DNA of 64,000 nt from Euptelea pleiosperma (GCA_035048495.1 CM068541.1:15941929-16005928), one strand, 5' to 3'. Counted from the stretch's first letter, positions 40,816-52,862 are shown. The notes: a model not told the origin generated them from the letters alone. Program-made: numbers and translations.

Positions 40816-42680
40816 AATCGGCGACCAACCAACCGGAGTCTCATAGCCAGCCAACCACCACTCAAACAATAATTTAAAACCCAAGATTAAAAAAATAGCA
40901 TAAAATTTTAGTTTTAAAAGTTTCATTAACATAAATGAAAAACAAGACAAAGCAATTTATATTTTAAGATTTTGAGATATGGATTTTAAAAAGATGGGTT
41001 CTCTCAATTTTAAAATATTCCTTCATGAGTTTTATCTATTGTTGGGAGGTTTTTTCTTCTCAATATTTGTTTAGTTCATCAAAAAATCAAAAAAAATCTC
41101 AAGTTTACCAATATGGGTTTTAATTTTTATTTTTAACCTCCCTCTTTTCATGTTTGATTTGGGGTTTAGGTTTTGGCCTAAACCCAAAGACAAGGATACT
41201 TTCGTCCTTTAATAAAAAAAATTGGCAGTCAACTCGGGTCAACCCTGTTCAAATGACAGTGGACCGAGTCATAGAGGGGTAACCATGCATTTTATCCATG
41301 TTTTCAAAACAACCCATTTTGACTACTTAATTTCTTCATATGCTATTTTTCAGACTGCCATTTAAGTTGAAACTTTCTTATTTTGTCACTTTTTCTAAAA
41401 TTGTCCCTACAATCACTCTCGTGCGACACTAAAAGTTGTGAAAAAGATTAATGTTACCATTATAATGGCCATTGTCATGGGTCACACCAATCGTGTCACT
41501 AAAAAACCTCTTGATAATGGTTTTTAAAGATAATTGTTAGTTAGTTTCTTTATAATGGCCGATTTTTAAACTATGGTTGATAATATCATTGAGATTTGAG
41601 CTCCACTAACTTTTCCTTTAATCTTTCCATTCTTACCTACCAAGCTACCTTACATCAAAGTAACGGTCGAGATAGCCATCCAATTCTAATGAAAGAAAGA
41701 AAAAAACAAAAAGCATTTTCATGATTATATTATAAAAAGAAGGAACATGTTCCGAGGACTTTCGTTTTTGACTCCCAAATTTCCACTCCCCTTCTGGGGC
41801 CATGAATTTTCACAAATCGACAAAAAGTGATGCTAACTCAACGCAATCAACCATTGTTTGATTCCTAGAATCCATGCCTGAGAAGGGGAGTGCGCAGATC
41901 ACGACACTAACAAGAAAAGAGAAATGATATTTCTAGGTCAGATTTTTTATATTTTCAAGCTCCTTATTTTACATAATCCAAATTGCCCACAAGATAGATC
42001 TTAAAGTCATCTTTTTAGGGGTATTTTTGTTCAGGTGCCTTAAAGTGACCTAAAACATCACTTTCCTAAGAAATTAAGGGCATAAAAGTAAGTCAAAAAG
42101 AACTTGTTCTAGATTTTGCACCCCTTAATCAACTTATCCAAATAAAAGCGGATAGTCTCCTTTAATCATCTTTACCTAACTAAAAAGGAATATACGATAA
42201 AGAATCCATTCAGAACTACACCCATTTCTTATACTCGATAGTGGAGCTCACATGGAGATCATGTTGGACAATCCAACCGCATAATGAGTTTTCATACCAT
42301 GGAGACTATCCTCACAAAAAATCCTACTAAACTTTTAAAGTTGAGGGTGGGCCCGCCACTATCATACTTGTTATAATACCTTTCCACCATATAAGCAGTC
42401 TTGATTCTTAAAATAAATTCTTATCAACTTGGACCATCTGATTTGGGGAATACATAGACGAGAGGTCTATGATCAAGGACTTAACTTGAATGTATGATTC
42501 TAAGTTCTTAACCATCCGATGGATAGACTTGTTTATACATTGTTACTCATACGTTTAGCCTGAGACGACGATGCCACTCACTTTCTTTTATAATTTATAA
42601 GCTTACGGTTAATTTTTCGCAGGCATATCTAAATTAGAGTTCTAGCCGTTACAACTTTGAAAGAAGGTTCTCCATGAAGA
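40816..42680. other. Stretch without recognised gene; TTATAACG-type fragment at 41440-41580
   Basis: There are no conserved coding domains. The 41440-41580 part contains ttataatggccattgtcatg and gggtcacaccaatcg, similar to 5171-5460. Confidence 0.4.
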
Positions 42681-42689
42681 CAATGGACG

Positions 42690-42940
42690 GATGAAAGTCT
42701 ATGTGGTTTCCCTACCCTTGTTCAAAAATTCAAATCATTCCGATATTCGTAGACTAGTTTAGAAGTTGAAGAATTATGGACCGTCTATTTTATTTTCCAT
42801 GTAACTTGAAAACCACATTTGATGGGGTTAGAAATTTCAGAATGGGCTGATTTTTAGCTGGGGTGATCTATATGGTGAGGAGATCACCCTCACCAAAAAT
42901 CAGCCACTGATTCATCTTCTATGTGGGTCCATCAAAATGG
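42690..42940 (-). repeat. Copy of inverted-repeat MITE family G (diverged)
   Basis: It shares cagaatgggctgatttttag, tatggtgaggagatca and aaaaatcagccactgattca with the better copy at 52531, in the reverse order. Confidence 0.6.
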
Positions 42941-43256
42941 TTGTCCCCCAATCCTGACCCAAAATTTAAAAAACACAATTTTCAAGGTGTATTTGATAAT
43001 GCGAAGACGTGTTGAGAACTTTTGCTAGAGCAAAGGTGGACCCCCAAAAAGGGGTCGACGTGTTCACAACCTTTCGTTCTCCCTATGTTTAGAGTGTTAT
43101 CCAAGTAGTCTTCTGTCGCGAAGCGAAAGGAGTTAAATGTCTTTATCATTTGTTGTTTTATTTCAAAAAGAGTCCCTCTAGAGCTACACCCAGTTGTGTG
43201 GCCCACGTAGAGATCATGTGATATTTGGAGGTACGGTCCATATAGACAGTCCAAAT

Positions 43257-43595
43257 CAAGGTTTAAAAGGGGCCGTTATAACGGTATAACGGACTTGGGG
43301 CTTTACCATTTTTTCCGTTTCAAAATTCAAATTACCGTTTCAAAATTCAAAATTTGAGATTCAAATTTTAAAAATGAAAAAAAAAAACCCGGAAAAGAAT
43401 GGAAATAATGGAAAATAACAAAATCAATGGTCGTTATATATGTTCCATTACAGGGTTTAGGGTATAACGACCGCTATAACAAAAATAATGGCCGTTATTT
43501 TTAAAGCGTTTTAACGGTACATAACATAACGGGAGAGGTCCGAATCCGTTATAGCAGCCATTATTTTTGTTATAATGGCAGTTATTTAAACCATG
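43257..43595 (+). mobile_element. hAT-like MITE, family A (older copy)
   Basis: The ends are CAAGGTTTAAAAGG and TTTAAACCATG. The flanks gtccaaat and atccaaaa match at 6 of 8, so this copy is aged. The body has ataacgg/ccgttat motifs and the landmark gtataacggacttgggg. Confidence 0.75.
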
Positions 43596-43609
43596 ATCCA
43601 AAAATCAAT

Positions 43610-43955
43610 CAAGGCGTTAGACCATTTAAATGGACTGGGGGCGTTACCGTTTAAACGGCCGTTAAATCGGATTGAACCGGCCAGGGACTAAAATGGAAAA
43701 AAATAAAAAAAAATAAAATTAAACGGATTTTAACAGAAAAAGCGGAAAAAATGGTGCTGAAATTCAAATTTTAAATTTGAAAATAAAAAAAATAAAAAAC
43801 AGAATTTAATGGATTTAACGGCCATTTTTTTCAAAATTTAACGGTTGTTTAAACGGTTCTAACAGCCATTAAAACAAAAAATGGCCAGATTAAAACATGT
43901 TTTAACGGAAACAGGCTTGGGGCGTTACCGTTTAAACAGCCATTTTTAAAACCAT
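43610..43955 (+). mobile_element. hAT-like MITE, family A (left end eroded)
   Basis: It starts just 14 bp after the previous copy. The landmark ggactgggggcgttaccg and the right end TTTTTAAAACCATG are clear; the left end is damaged and no target duplication was found. Confidence 0.7.
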
Positions 43956-44184
43956 GGTCTAAAATTTTAATTGAGCTGACAGCTAGGTAGTTTCGATTTG
44001 CTAGAAGATCGTACGCCTATTATACATAGTGTGGTCCTTGAAATATTGGATCAGTGGTCCAGTCCCAATACCATGAAAAAGATAGAAAACCACCTCCTTC
44101 TCGAAGGACCAACGTTAGAATCAGTGAAGTAAAAGTAGACACAACAATCACGTGCACCTTACACATAGCAGCACATTACACATG

Positions 44185-45180
44185 GACCAACATACAAAAA
44201 TTCATCTTGATTAGTTATTTTTATCCATTGGATTAGAGTCTTTTTCATGATTTGATTTTAAAGACGGATTTTGAGTATTATTTGGCCAATGACAAAACGA
44301 CATCACTATGCAACATGATAACATCTATAGCTCTACAAATGTGTGAATATAACTATTTTAATGATGAGTTATGTACAGGTAACTTAATTAACTATCTTTT
44401 TTTGGTTTTATTTTTTTTTTTTATCAAAACATCCACGTTGATGATGGACCATATTACGAGTCAGGTGGCAAACTCTTAGAGATCACCGACAGTATTAGGG
44501 GTGTCAATTTTACTCGTTTAATCGGAACTGAATCGGAACCGGAAACACTGGTTCCGGTTCCACATTTTTTGGAACCGATTAAAAAGTAACCGGAATTGGA
44601 ACCGAACCGACAATAGCGGTTCCGGTTCTGAGTAGCCTAATATGGAATCGGAACCAATAAGAACCGGAACCGAACCGATAAGAACTGGTACCAATAAATA
44701 AATATAGTGTAAATATTGTCATATTCTCGAGATTGGGCCCAATATACCCGGAACCGGAACCGACATAAATACATAATTAGTTCCGGTTCTGGATCCATCA
44801 CTTTGAGAACCGGAACCATTAAGGAACCGAACCGATAAGAACTGGAACAATTGTTCTGGTCACCTTAAGAACTAAACTGGAACTGACCTGTTGACACCCC
44901 TAAATAGTATAGATGTTTTGCCCATCCATAGCTGGACTTACGTACCAAATTCTTCTTGATTAGTAAGTTATATTCATTGGATTAGAGTCATTTTCATGGT
45001 TTATTTTCAACCATGGATTTTTAGCATTATTTGGGTGACTCATATTCAAAAGTTAGAAATCACTAATCAGGCCTATTTTTCTCATGTAAGTCTATATAGG
45101 AATGGGTCGAACATCCATATGGTCAATAGCTTCTAATAGTATGCCTTGTGTCTCATATTGTGGGTCCATCATCAACTTTG
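44185..45180. mobile_element. F1-type MITE sequence split by a family B MITE
   Basis: F1 phrases occur at 44200-44290 and at 44445-44495 (gagtcaggtggcaaactctt, agatcaccgac). They continue beyond the insertion at 44911-45180 (tagatgttttgcccatcc, aaatcactaatcaggcc, tctcatattgtgggtcc). Confidence 0.65.
44496..44902. mobile_element. hAT-like MITE, family B
   Basis: The ends TAGGGGTGTCAA and TTGACACCCCTA are perfect inverted repeats. The flanks gacagtat and aatagtat match at 6 of 8. The body is GAACCGGAAC/GGTTCCGGTT motifs in both orientations. Confidence 0.85.
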
Positions 45181-46200
45181 GTGATTGACACCATCATCTA
45201 ATTTTTTTTTCAGGGATAGAGTTAGGTGCTAGTGAAAGCTCAATAAATACTTTCATAGATGGGTTGAAATGTGAAAATGTTAAATGATCAAAGCATCCTT
45301 ATAAATTAAAAAATAAAAAAGAAAGCAATGTTTGTCAATTTAAGAAATTTGAGGATCATATTAGGAATAATATTTTATATTTTTTTAACATAGAATAAAC
45401 TGCAATTGACGCATGCTGATGTCAACTGCTGATAAATAATAAAGAGAGAAAAAAAAATGTGCGTAAAGTCTAAAATACGCTTAAAAGGTAGAAGACTTAA
45501 AAATATTAAAGAAACATAAGAAGGGCATTTTAAGTAAAGTAGAAGCAATTTTGAGATTTCATCCATTCTAAACGCAAGAAGGGCCTTCGCTCTTTACACA
45601 GACACACACAGACTCATCATCAATCATTTTCTCTAAACTCGAGTGAGTCTTATACATCAAATAAGTTAAATATGGTGTCAATTTTATCTTTTTTTTTATA
45701 TATTAAAACATTCTAAAAAGAATGATTTCTTGCGAGAAAATAAAAGTTTTCCATCAAAGCTAAAATGGCATGAAAATATTTTCAAAGAAGGGGTGATAAA
45801 ATATTTACCGCCTAGGCGAAAAAATTGATGGGTCCAAAAAATAAATGCATGGATAAAAATGCGGGCAAATACGCGACAAATTGCATTTACACATGCAAAT
45901 ATTTTATTTTTCCTCAAACTTAGCCTTAATTTCACTGTAGTTGAATTGATCATAAAAAAAATAATTAAAACAAAAATCAGGACACACTTATGGAAAAATT
46001 AAACTTAAATGGAAGAAAAACAAATGAAATGCTTCCATGAAATGCTACCAATGGTTTTGAGAGTGGGACCAATTGGACAAGGATAACCATTGGATCTTCT
46101 TGATGATTATAAATAGGACAATGTAAGTTGACAAATCCCAAGTGAATGCTTAAAATCATTTAGGTTTAAGAGATCTCCTTAAGTGGGACCCATCACATCT
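45181..46200. other. Stretch without recognised gene
   Basis: AT-rich. No domain and no clean repeat structure were recognised. Confidence 0.35.
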
Positions 46201-46210
46201 TACATGTTTA

Positions 46211-46280
46211 TCACAGTGTTTTAAAACTCAGTCGAGTCAACTTGAAACTCGGCCGAGTTGACTTGACTCACTGAATATAA
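46211..46280. repeat. ACTCG/CGAGT motif array (possible hAT-like MITE remnant)
   Basis: It contains gttttaaaactcagtcgagt, aaactcggccgagttgac and gactcactga, a short motif in both orientations as in the hAT-like families. Only the left end is plausible. Confidence 0.45.
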
Positions 46281-46389
46281 ACTCGAATCTAATTTACAAT
46301 ACACTTGGTGTGTCGTTTTTTGAGAAAAACAACGCAATACATGTAAACCATAGTTTTTGAGAAAAACAACGCAATACTTGTATTCGATC

Positions 46390-46530
46390 ATTTTTTGGAG
46401 GTACTAAGATCCAATGATTAGAAATAACTTATCAGGTTGATTTTTGGTCTGTAGGTCCACCTAGGGATGGAACAAGCATCCATTCGGTCAATGGCCTCTA
46501 AGATCATACCACGTGGCTCATATGGATGCC
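46390..46530. repeat. Half copy of F1 MITE
   Basis: The right arm only: ggtctgtaggtccacctagg, gtcaatggcctctaagatc, ccacgtggctcatatgg. Confidence 0.6.
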
Positions 46531-46592
46531 CGTGCTCAAAGAAGTTGAACAAAAATGGAGTCCACCCATCCCGTTATTTGGATGGTTGGAGT

Positions 46593-46672
46593 CAAGGTTT
46601 TAAAATGGACCGTTATAAATGTATAACAGACAGGGTGTTACCGTTATTTTCGTATTTCCATTGTAACACCTG
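46593..46672 (+). repeat. Family A MITE fragment (left end)
   Basis: It starts CAAGGTTTTAAAATGGACCG, then gtataacagacagggtgtta. The right half is missing. Confidence 0.6.
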
Positions 46673-46739
46673 ATATTTTAAGGAAATATAATACAATATT
46701 ACAGAATAAAAATATTATTTTTATTAGATTAAAAAATAT

Positions 46740-46945
46740 TGGCCAAGGGTTTATAGCTGATTTAACAGCTATTTAGCAGCCTTATCGGTGATCCCTAGCC
46801 ATTTCAATCTAATTATAAAAAAAAAGTTCAAATCCAACGGCTAGCTAGAACCCACCTCATGTAAAAAGTTGGAATCCATCATCAGCTAGGGATCACCAAC
46901 CAGCCTGATTGTTGGTATGTAGGTCCATCAAGTGGTGCGTTTTTG
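46740..46945. repeat. Inverted-repeat fragment related to F2
   Basis: The phrases ggtgatccctagccatttc, tagggatcaccaaccagcct and gttggtatgtaggtccatca match F2 inner arms in part. Confidence 0.45.
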
Positions 46946-47180
46946 TGCGCTCACATCTCCACAGGGAAATTATTCCCGAGAGAGTGAATGTTCTCTGGGT
47001 CCTAGGTATCCATATTTGTGAGGGTTATTAACATATACAATATGGAGATCATTATTGGAGGAAATTGGTAGTATGATACGAGGAAAATATATACTAGACC
47101 TTGGATGGACTTTGAGTTTTCTGGTGTGAATCCCAAGGACCATCAGTAGTCTAGAACCAAGGACGAGATGATGTCAACAA

Positions 47181-47419
47181 TCTATATTATAAAACAGGGA
47201 AGTTGCCTCCCCCTCTTATAGGCTTTATATATCTAAGGGCCCATATCAACCCTTACATAAAATAAAATTTAGACGGTTGGATTAATTTAACAGAAAAATT
47301 GTCTTCCCACTTATACCCCTCTTATCGGCTTCACAAAAGATGGCCAAGATCTTATCCCCCAAATTAATGGATTATCACACCCAATTATGGGAAATGCTTT
47401 CTGGGTCACCCACTATACA
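47181..47419 (+). mobile_element. Short Helitron-like element H3, 3' end eroded
   Basis: It starts TCTATATTATAAAACAGGGA and shares cggcttcacaaaagatgg and ccaagatct with the following copies. It abuts H4 without a clear CTAG end. Confidence 0.6.
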
Positions 47420-47581
47420 TCTATATAACAAAACAGAGAAGTCACTCATCCCCCTCTTATAGGCTTCACAAAGGATGGCCGAGATCATATCACCTCAAAT
47501 GGATGGTGGATCTAAGCCACTCACACCCAATTTTGACAAATGTTTTGTTGGAGAGTGCCGTGGGCACTGGCCACCTATTAG
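47420..47581 (+). mobile_element. Short Helitron-like element H4
   Basis: It starts TCTATATAACAAAACAGAGA. The perfect hairpin GTGCC-GTG-GGCAC lies shortly before the end CCACCTATTAG, which is followed directly by the T of the next element. Confidence 0.78.
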
Positions 47582-47927
47582 TCTATATAACAAAACAGGG
47601 AAGTTGTCTTATCTCTTATCTTATCCTGCTTCATAAGATGAAGAGTTGTTGAGATCAAATCCATTCATCTAATGCAGACGGTTAGATTTCAGCCCACTTA
47701 TTTGACCCCCGAGCAACAGATTGAAACTTTATTAAAAATTTGAATTTTAGTGCCGTTATTTTTCATTTTTTTTCTATTATTTTTTCATTTTCCCCCGTGT
47801 ATGTATTACAACCTTTATAATGGATAAAACGCTAACGCCCCCAGTCGGTTATACCATTTGATTGCCGAGTACCCATTTTTTGCAAACGCTTTTGTCGGAG
47901 AGTGCCGTGGGCATGGGCTATTTATAG
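47582..47927 (+). mobile_element. Short Helitron-like element H5, long form, head-to-tail with H4
   Basis: It starts TCTATATAACAAAACAGGGA with no gap after H4, and ends ggctatttatag after gtgccgtgggcat. Like H1 it carries a family A landmark (aacgcccccagtcggttata) near 47832. Confidence 0.78.
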
Positions 47928-48125
47928 ATAGGTCAACCATGGCCCACAGAGGTGTGGAGTCAAGTCTCACCGAGGGAGCACAGGTAAACCGACGTCACAA
48001 ATGATTTGACCTTCCATCGTAATTTAATGTAAAAAAATAATTCTCGAGATGTGGACTAATCACCAATTACGTGGACAGGATTCATACCACAGGTAGTTCT
48101 CCCCTAAAACTTCTATCGCACGAAA

Positions 48126-48254
48126 TTGTAAATCACACAATCACAAGCCAATGAGTTCTCGGCACGTACACAAGTACTTTGCAACATACCGTCGCTTTTG
48201 TTTTGGGTGTACGTGCCGAGAACTCATTGGCTGTGTTTGTGTGATTTGCAATCC
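48126..48254. repeat. Near-perfect hairpin, stem of about 45 bp
   Basis: The arms around gccaatgagttctcggcacg (48147 on) and cgtgccgagaactcattggc (48212 on) are perfect complements over 25 bp including gtacac/gtgtac. The stem extends outward through aatcacaca/tgtgtgatt with one or two mismatches. The loop is 48172-48206. It could be a young foldback element or a source of hairpin RNA; transcription cannot be judged here. Confidence 0.88.
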
Positions 48255-48378
48255 CATTGTGACAGAAGTTTTACTCTTCTCCCACCACGCTCCCACTTCA
48301 CGTTCAGAGGGGCCCACTAAGCCATTTTTACCATTTTACCCTTTACGATGTCCAAAAGCTTCAAAGCCTAGAAGGAAT

Positions 48379-48698
48379 GAGTAAACCTTCGCTGACAGCC
48401 GATATGAGCCACGTGGCACATTCTTAAGAGGACACTAACCGTATGGAGGTTTGGCCTATCATTAGGTGGACCGACAAACTAAAAGTAAATGATTTCTAAG
48501 CGTTGGATTGAAGTTATTTTCATGGGTTGATTTTTAACTATAGGAATTACTCAAAAGATCCAAAGGTTTTAAATCACTAATCAGGCTGATTTTTGGTTTG
48601 TAGGTCCCCTAGTGATCGGCCAAACATCCATACTGTTAGTGTTCTCTTAAGAATGTGCCACGTGGCTCATATTGGCTGCAGTCAGCGAAAGTTTACTC
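48379..48698. mobile_element. Mutator-like MITE, family F1, best preserved copy
   Basis: The flanks AGAAGGAAT at 48370-48378 and 48699-48707 are perfect 9-bp direct repeats. The ends GAGTAAACCTTCGCTGACAG and GTCAGCGAAAGTTTACTC are inverted. Both arms carry gCCACGTGGc. Length 320 bp, non-coding. Confidence 0.9.
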
Positions 48699-48707
48699 AG
48701 AAGGAAT

Positions 48708-49830
48708 CTAGGGTCGGTACGAGTACGACAGAGAGGATCCGTAAGGACCCTAACGTCATCGCAAATATATCCCATGCGACCACGAATTCCAGCGTATTAT
48801 AAGCCGTAGAATCGGGCACCTTGTGGGACCTACAATCGTCAAGTGGTCCGTGGTCGTACCTACCGTAAAATATCAATGATACTACCACCTCACCAAACCA
48901 GAAATTGGACGGTTCATCCATACATCAGATGGTAAGCATCCGACGGTCCTAAGTGAATCATCATCAATTATTGTGACCTAGGCAGTTTTGACCACAGGGA
49001 AGTCTCTAGTTGTCGGTAGCATGGTTATGTCCAAAAGCAAATTTTGTTGGGGACCACTCATCCACAGTAAACTAACTCCTAGAAATGATTCCATGTGGCT
49101 ACACTGATGGGTCCCACCCGGGAGATCTCACAATCCAAAATCAACACAATTAGGTGATTTTACCCATCTGATCTATCAAATTCTATGGCAACAACCAGAA
49201 ACGAAGGAAAAATTTTAGAAGGGATGGTTAAGATCATCTCATGGAGTGAATTTTTGGTACATCCAACGGTCCTTTGATGGGTCCCACCTTATCAATGAGA
49301 TGATAGTTACAATCATCCAATTGGTTCGATTTTAATCTCCTAGAGTGGTCCCTACCTAAGAATTGTGGGTCCCAATTCTCCAAATGATCACCACACAAGT
49401 AAGTGGGTTTTGTCCACGTCACTCCCACATCAAAGATACAAGTTGCCTTGTAACGTCACTCGTTCAAATAATTGAGAACCTTGTTGTTTAGCGTCTCGAG
49501 AGCGTGCCACGTGTTCGTTTTAGTAAATCTTCAAGTGTCGGTGTTGGTCGGTCGGCACCAAGACAGACATTGACGTTTTAAGAGTTCCGGTTCTCAGCAA
49601 GTTGGAAGGAACAGAGCAACAACAATAATATCTCGAGGCTTCTAGAAGTTTTTTATGATCCATTGGCTGGTTTAACCATCCTACCAAACGGTTGAGATCA
49701 TCTCATCAAGCTGTTTTCGATCAAAGAGGTATCCTTCATGTGAAGGGCTGACATGGCCAATCAACACCATCCATCTGTTAGACAACCTTTCGTTGAATGG
49801 ACAATGTCTTTGTGCCGGAAGGCTAAAATT
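48708..49830. other. Stretch without recognised gene
   Basis: No conserved domain. There are a few MITE-like phrases such as gggtcccaccttatcaatga but no defined ends. Confidence 0.35.
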
Positions 49831-50405
49831 TGCCGTAGCTTGGCCCTGGATATATGTAGCTAGGGCCTAGTCCAACCTGGTTCATTAAGAGCACAACAAA
49901 CAAGGCCCAAGCCTGGCCCAATAATAGATAAAGGGGCCAGGCTATCAGATTTCGGGCTGGGCTTAAGTTGAGCCCAAACCTAGCTCATTTATCTGTTGAA
50001 CCTTTACATTAATCTCAGTTCAACCCGTTGGGCCTAAAATATAGCTCTAGCTTGAGCCCATTTCTGCCAGGTGTAAAAACCCATCGGGCCATCTAGCCCA
50101 TTAACACTTCTATCCATATCAATATCATTGAGTGTTTTGATAATTTTCATGACATAAATTACCAAAAACACTCTGGTGTTTGGATGGCCCAATAACTTAG
50201 GTGCATCCCTCTGGTCAGGACAACTTGTGACGGGCCTAAAATATTTAGACTCAAGCCCAAGCTTATTTCTACTAAAAGCCCAGCCCAGTTATTTTAGCAC
50301 CTTAAAAGTAGACCTCGACACAGCTGCTGGCCTTATTAATACAGCCCAAGCTCCGCCCTATAAAGACAGGTCTGAAAGCCCATCCTGACCCATTAACACC
50401 TCTAG
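49830..50405. repeat. Two degenerate GGCCCAAGC-motif repeats with family-B-like right ends
   Basis: Right ends at about 50113 (gcccattaacacttcta) and 50405 (acccattaacacctcta) resemble the inverted TAGGGGTGTCAA terminus. The bodies are rich in ggcccaagcc/gggcttgg motifs in both orientations. Left ends were not resolved. Confidence 0.5.
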
Positions 50406-51029
50406 GCGCAGGTGAATGTGCTTAGATATTTTTTTTACCAACCGATTCAGTGAAAGACACTTGGTTTGATATGGCAAAGGAGCAAAAATCAAATTTGACC
50501 AATCAAAACATCCACCTATCCATAGGGTTGTGGGGCCCACTGCACTTTTTAGAATTTTCCCTTATTAAATCATTTTGGCCCCATTGAACCCCATTTATAG
50601 GTGGTGATCGATTTTTTAATGGACAAATTTGAAACTAGTAAGTGTATTGCTAGTCTTAATTCTGGGGTAGGAAGAACTTGAGTTAACCCTAAGAAATTAA
50701 AAAAAAAAAATGCAAAAAGTTTTCCTTGTCAGTTTTCTGAAGCCTTGTACTCTTGATTCTTTGTTCACAATGATCTTTTTGTTATTTTGTGCTATGTTTT
50801 TTTTCTCCATTTTAAGTTTTTCCACATAAAATCAATGTTGGTGGTTTGATTTTGATTTTATTTCTAGCAAAATTTTGGTGGATTCATTGCATGAACTACA
50901 ACAAGTAGTAATAGAGTCTCGAAGAATTTGAAATATGGCAAAAATAGGTATCAACAAGAAGTTCGTGATGAAAAAATTTTCTTGTTTTAGGGGTACTAGG
51001 GGGTGGCACACGTACGTGAGTGATTATAG
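50406..51029. other. Stretch without recognised gene
   Basis: Nothing coding is seen. Confidence 0.35.
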
Positions 51030-51690
51030 GGCGTCATCAATGTTGATGATGGACCATAGTATGAGCCATGTGCCACACTGTTAGAGACCATTGACCGTGT
51101 AGATGTTTGGCCCTTTGTTAGCTGGACATAGGTGCAGTTTGGTAAATTAAGTTATTAATATTAAAAGCTTAAAGTGCTTAAGGTTTGACAGCTTAATGAC
51201 TTATGACTGAATTGGATTGTTTGATAAAGGTCTTAAGTCTTAAAATTAAGTCAAGGGCATTGTGGGTATTTTGAAATATTTATTATGCCACTTTCTTAAG
51301 TTTTTAAAAGAGATTTCTCTTTAAGAAAAGGGCATTATGGGTATTTAAGAGAGAATATTAGAATCTCTGTTGGAGATGCTTTTCACCGAAACCACTTACC
51401 GCATGTGGACCTATTACAAGGGTGGTCATATGGGGAACATCTTTGCCTCAACAATGCTCGACCCAAAGGTACCCAAACAATGGTCAATAATGCTCAAATT
51501 CCACTGTCGTTAAAATCAACCCAAGAAACTGACTCCAATCCAAGGCTTAAAAATCACAAATCAGGTTGATTTGCATGTCCATATAGGGATTGGCCAAACA
51601 TCCATACAGTCAGTGCCCTCTAAAAGTGTGACACGTAGCTCATATTGTAGGTGGTCATTGTGGGCGCTACAGCGAAGTTTTTCTCTACCT
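51030..51690. repeat. F1 MITE arms separated by other sequence
   Basis: A left arm at 51035-51130 (gagccatgtgccacactgtt, gaccgtgtagatgtttggcc) and a right arm at 51475-51680 (caataatgctcaaattccac, gattggccaaacatccatac, gacacgtagctcatattgta) flank about 340 bp of unrelated AT-rich sequence. The flanking sequence ctattacaagggtggtcatatggggaacat near 51410 is nearly repeated at 51871. Confidence 0.55.
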
Positions 51691-52139
51691 CGTGTGTTGA
51701 TGGACAGCCCTTGATTTGTGTGAGACACCCTTTGAGTCGAGCATTGCGTAAGTCTAAAAAATTTCTACACCAATGCTATAAGAATGTTCGAGTAAAAAGG
51801 GCTTTCATTGTGCCATGTGGGGTAGGTCCTGCTGCGGCGGAATAGTTGGACCTACATCGGCATGTGGACCCTATCAAGGGTGGTCATATGGGGAACATCT
51901 TTGCCTCGGCAATGCTCGACCCAAAGGGTGTCACGCAATGGGTAGGTGGGCCCCACATACTTTGACAGGAGAACATTCTAAAAGTGACTATGGGCCCATC
52001 TACAGGCCAATCTACCCCTGTAGAGATGGACAGCCTTTGATTTGTATGACACCCTTTGATTAAGGGAGTGGGACCAAAAAATGAAAACTTACAGGGTTTA
52101 ACTAATGAGTCGGGTTCCAGGGACCGGCCTTTTTGACCG

Positions 52140-52480
52140 ACTCCCGTTACAGGACATTATATGAGCCATGTGGAAAACTCTTAGAGGACTCTGACCGTAT
52201 GGATGTTTGGCCAATCCCTAAGTGGACCTACAAACCAAAAATCAGCTTGATTAGTGATTTCAAACCTTTGGATCTTTGTACCTCAAATACTGCTCAAATT
52301 CCCACAGTTGAGATCAACCCATGAAAATATATAAGTCCAATCCAACGCCTAGAAATCACTAATCAGGTTTATTGTTGGTTTTTAGGTCCACCTAGGGATT
52401 GGGCAAACATCCATATGGTCAAATTCCTCAAAGAGTGTGCCAAGTGGCTCATATTGTATCCTGAAACGGGAGCTGGTCAA
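52140..52480. mobile_element. Mutator-like MITE, family F1
   Basis: Outer ends gactcccgttacaggaca and tgtatcctgaaacgggag are inverted; the inner arms are standard F1 (accgtatggatgtttggcca; gattgggcaaacatccatat). The G-box is mutated in both arms (gccatgtgg, ccaagtgg). Confidence 0.7.
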
Positions 52481-52530
52481 TAACGACCAGTCCTAGAGCC
52501 CGACCCTTTACTAATACTGAAGATTGGGTC

Positions 52531-52860
52531 GGTTCCGGTGACCAACATTTTTGACCAACACTTTGGTGTACCCTCATAGAGATGAATCAATGGCTGATTT
52601 TTGCTGAGGATGATCTCCTCACCATATAGATAACCCCAACAAAAAAACAGCCCATTCTGAAATTTCTAACCCAATCAAATGTGGTTTTCAAGTTACACGG
52701 TAAAAATCGACTGTCCATAACTCTTCAACTTCTAAACCAGTCTATGAATATCAGAATGATTTGAATTTTTGTGAAGATGACGGTAGAGATCATCTTCACC
52801 AAAAATCAGCCATTAATTCATCTTCTATGCGGGTACACCAAAGTGTTGGTCATCGGAACC
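52531..52860. mobile_element. Long-inverted-repeat MITE, family G
   Basis: The arms gaccaacactttggtgtacc and ggtacaccaaagtgttggtc are perfect complements, continued inward by catagagatgaatcaatggc and its mirror, and by aaaaatcagcc. The outer ggttccggtgacc pairs with ggtcatcggaacc. There is no coding capacity. Confidence 0.8.
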
Positions 52861-52862
52861 CG

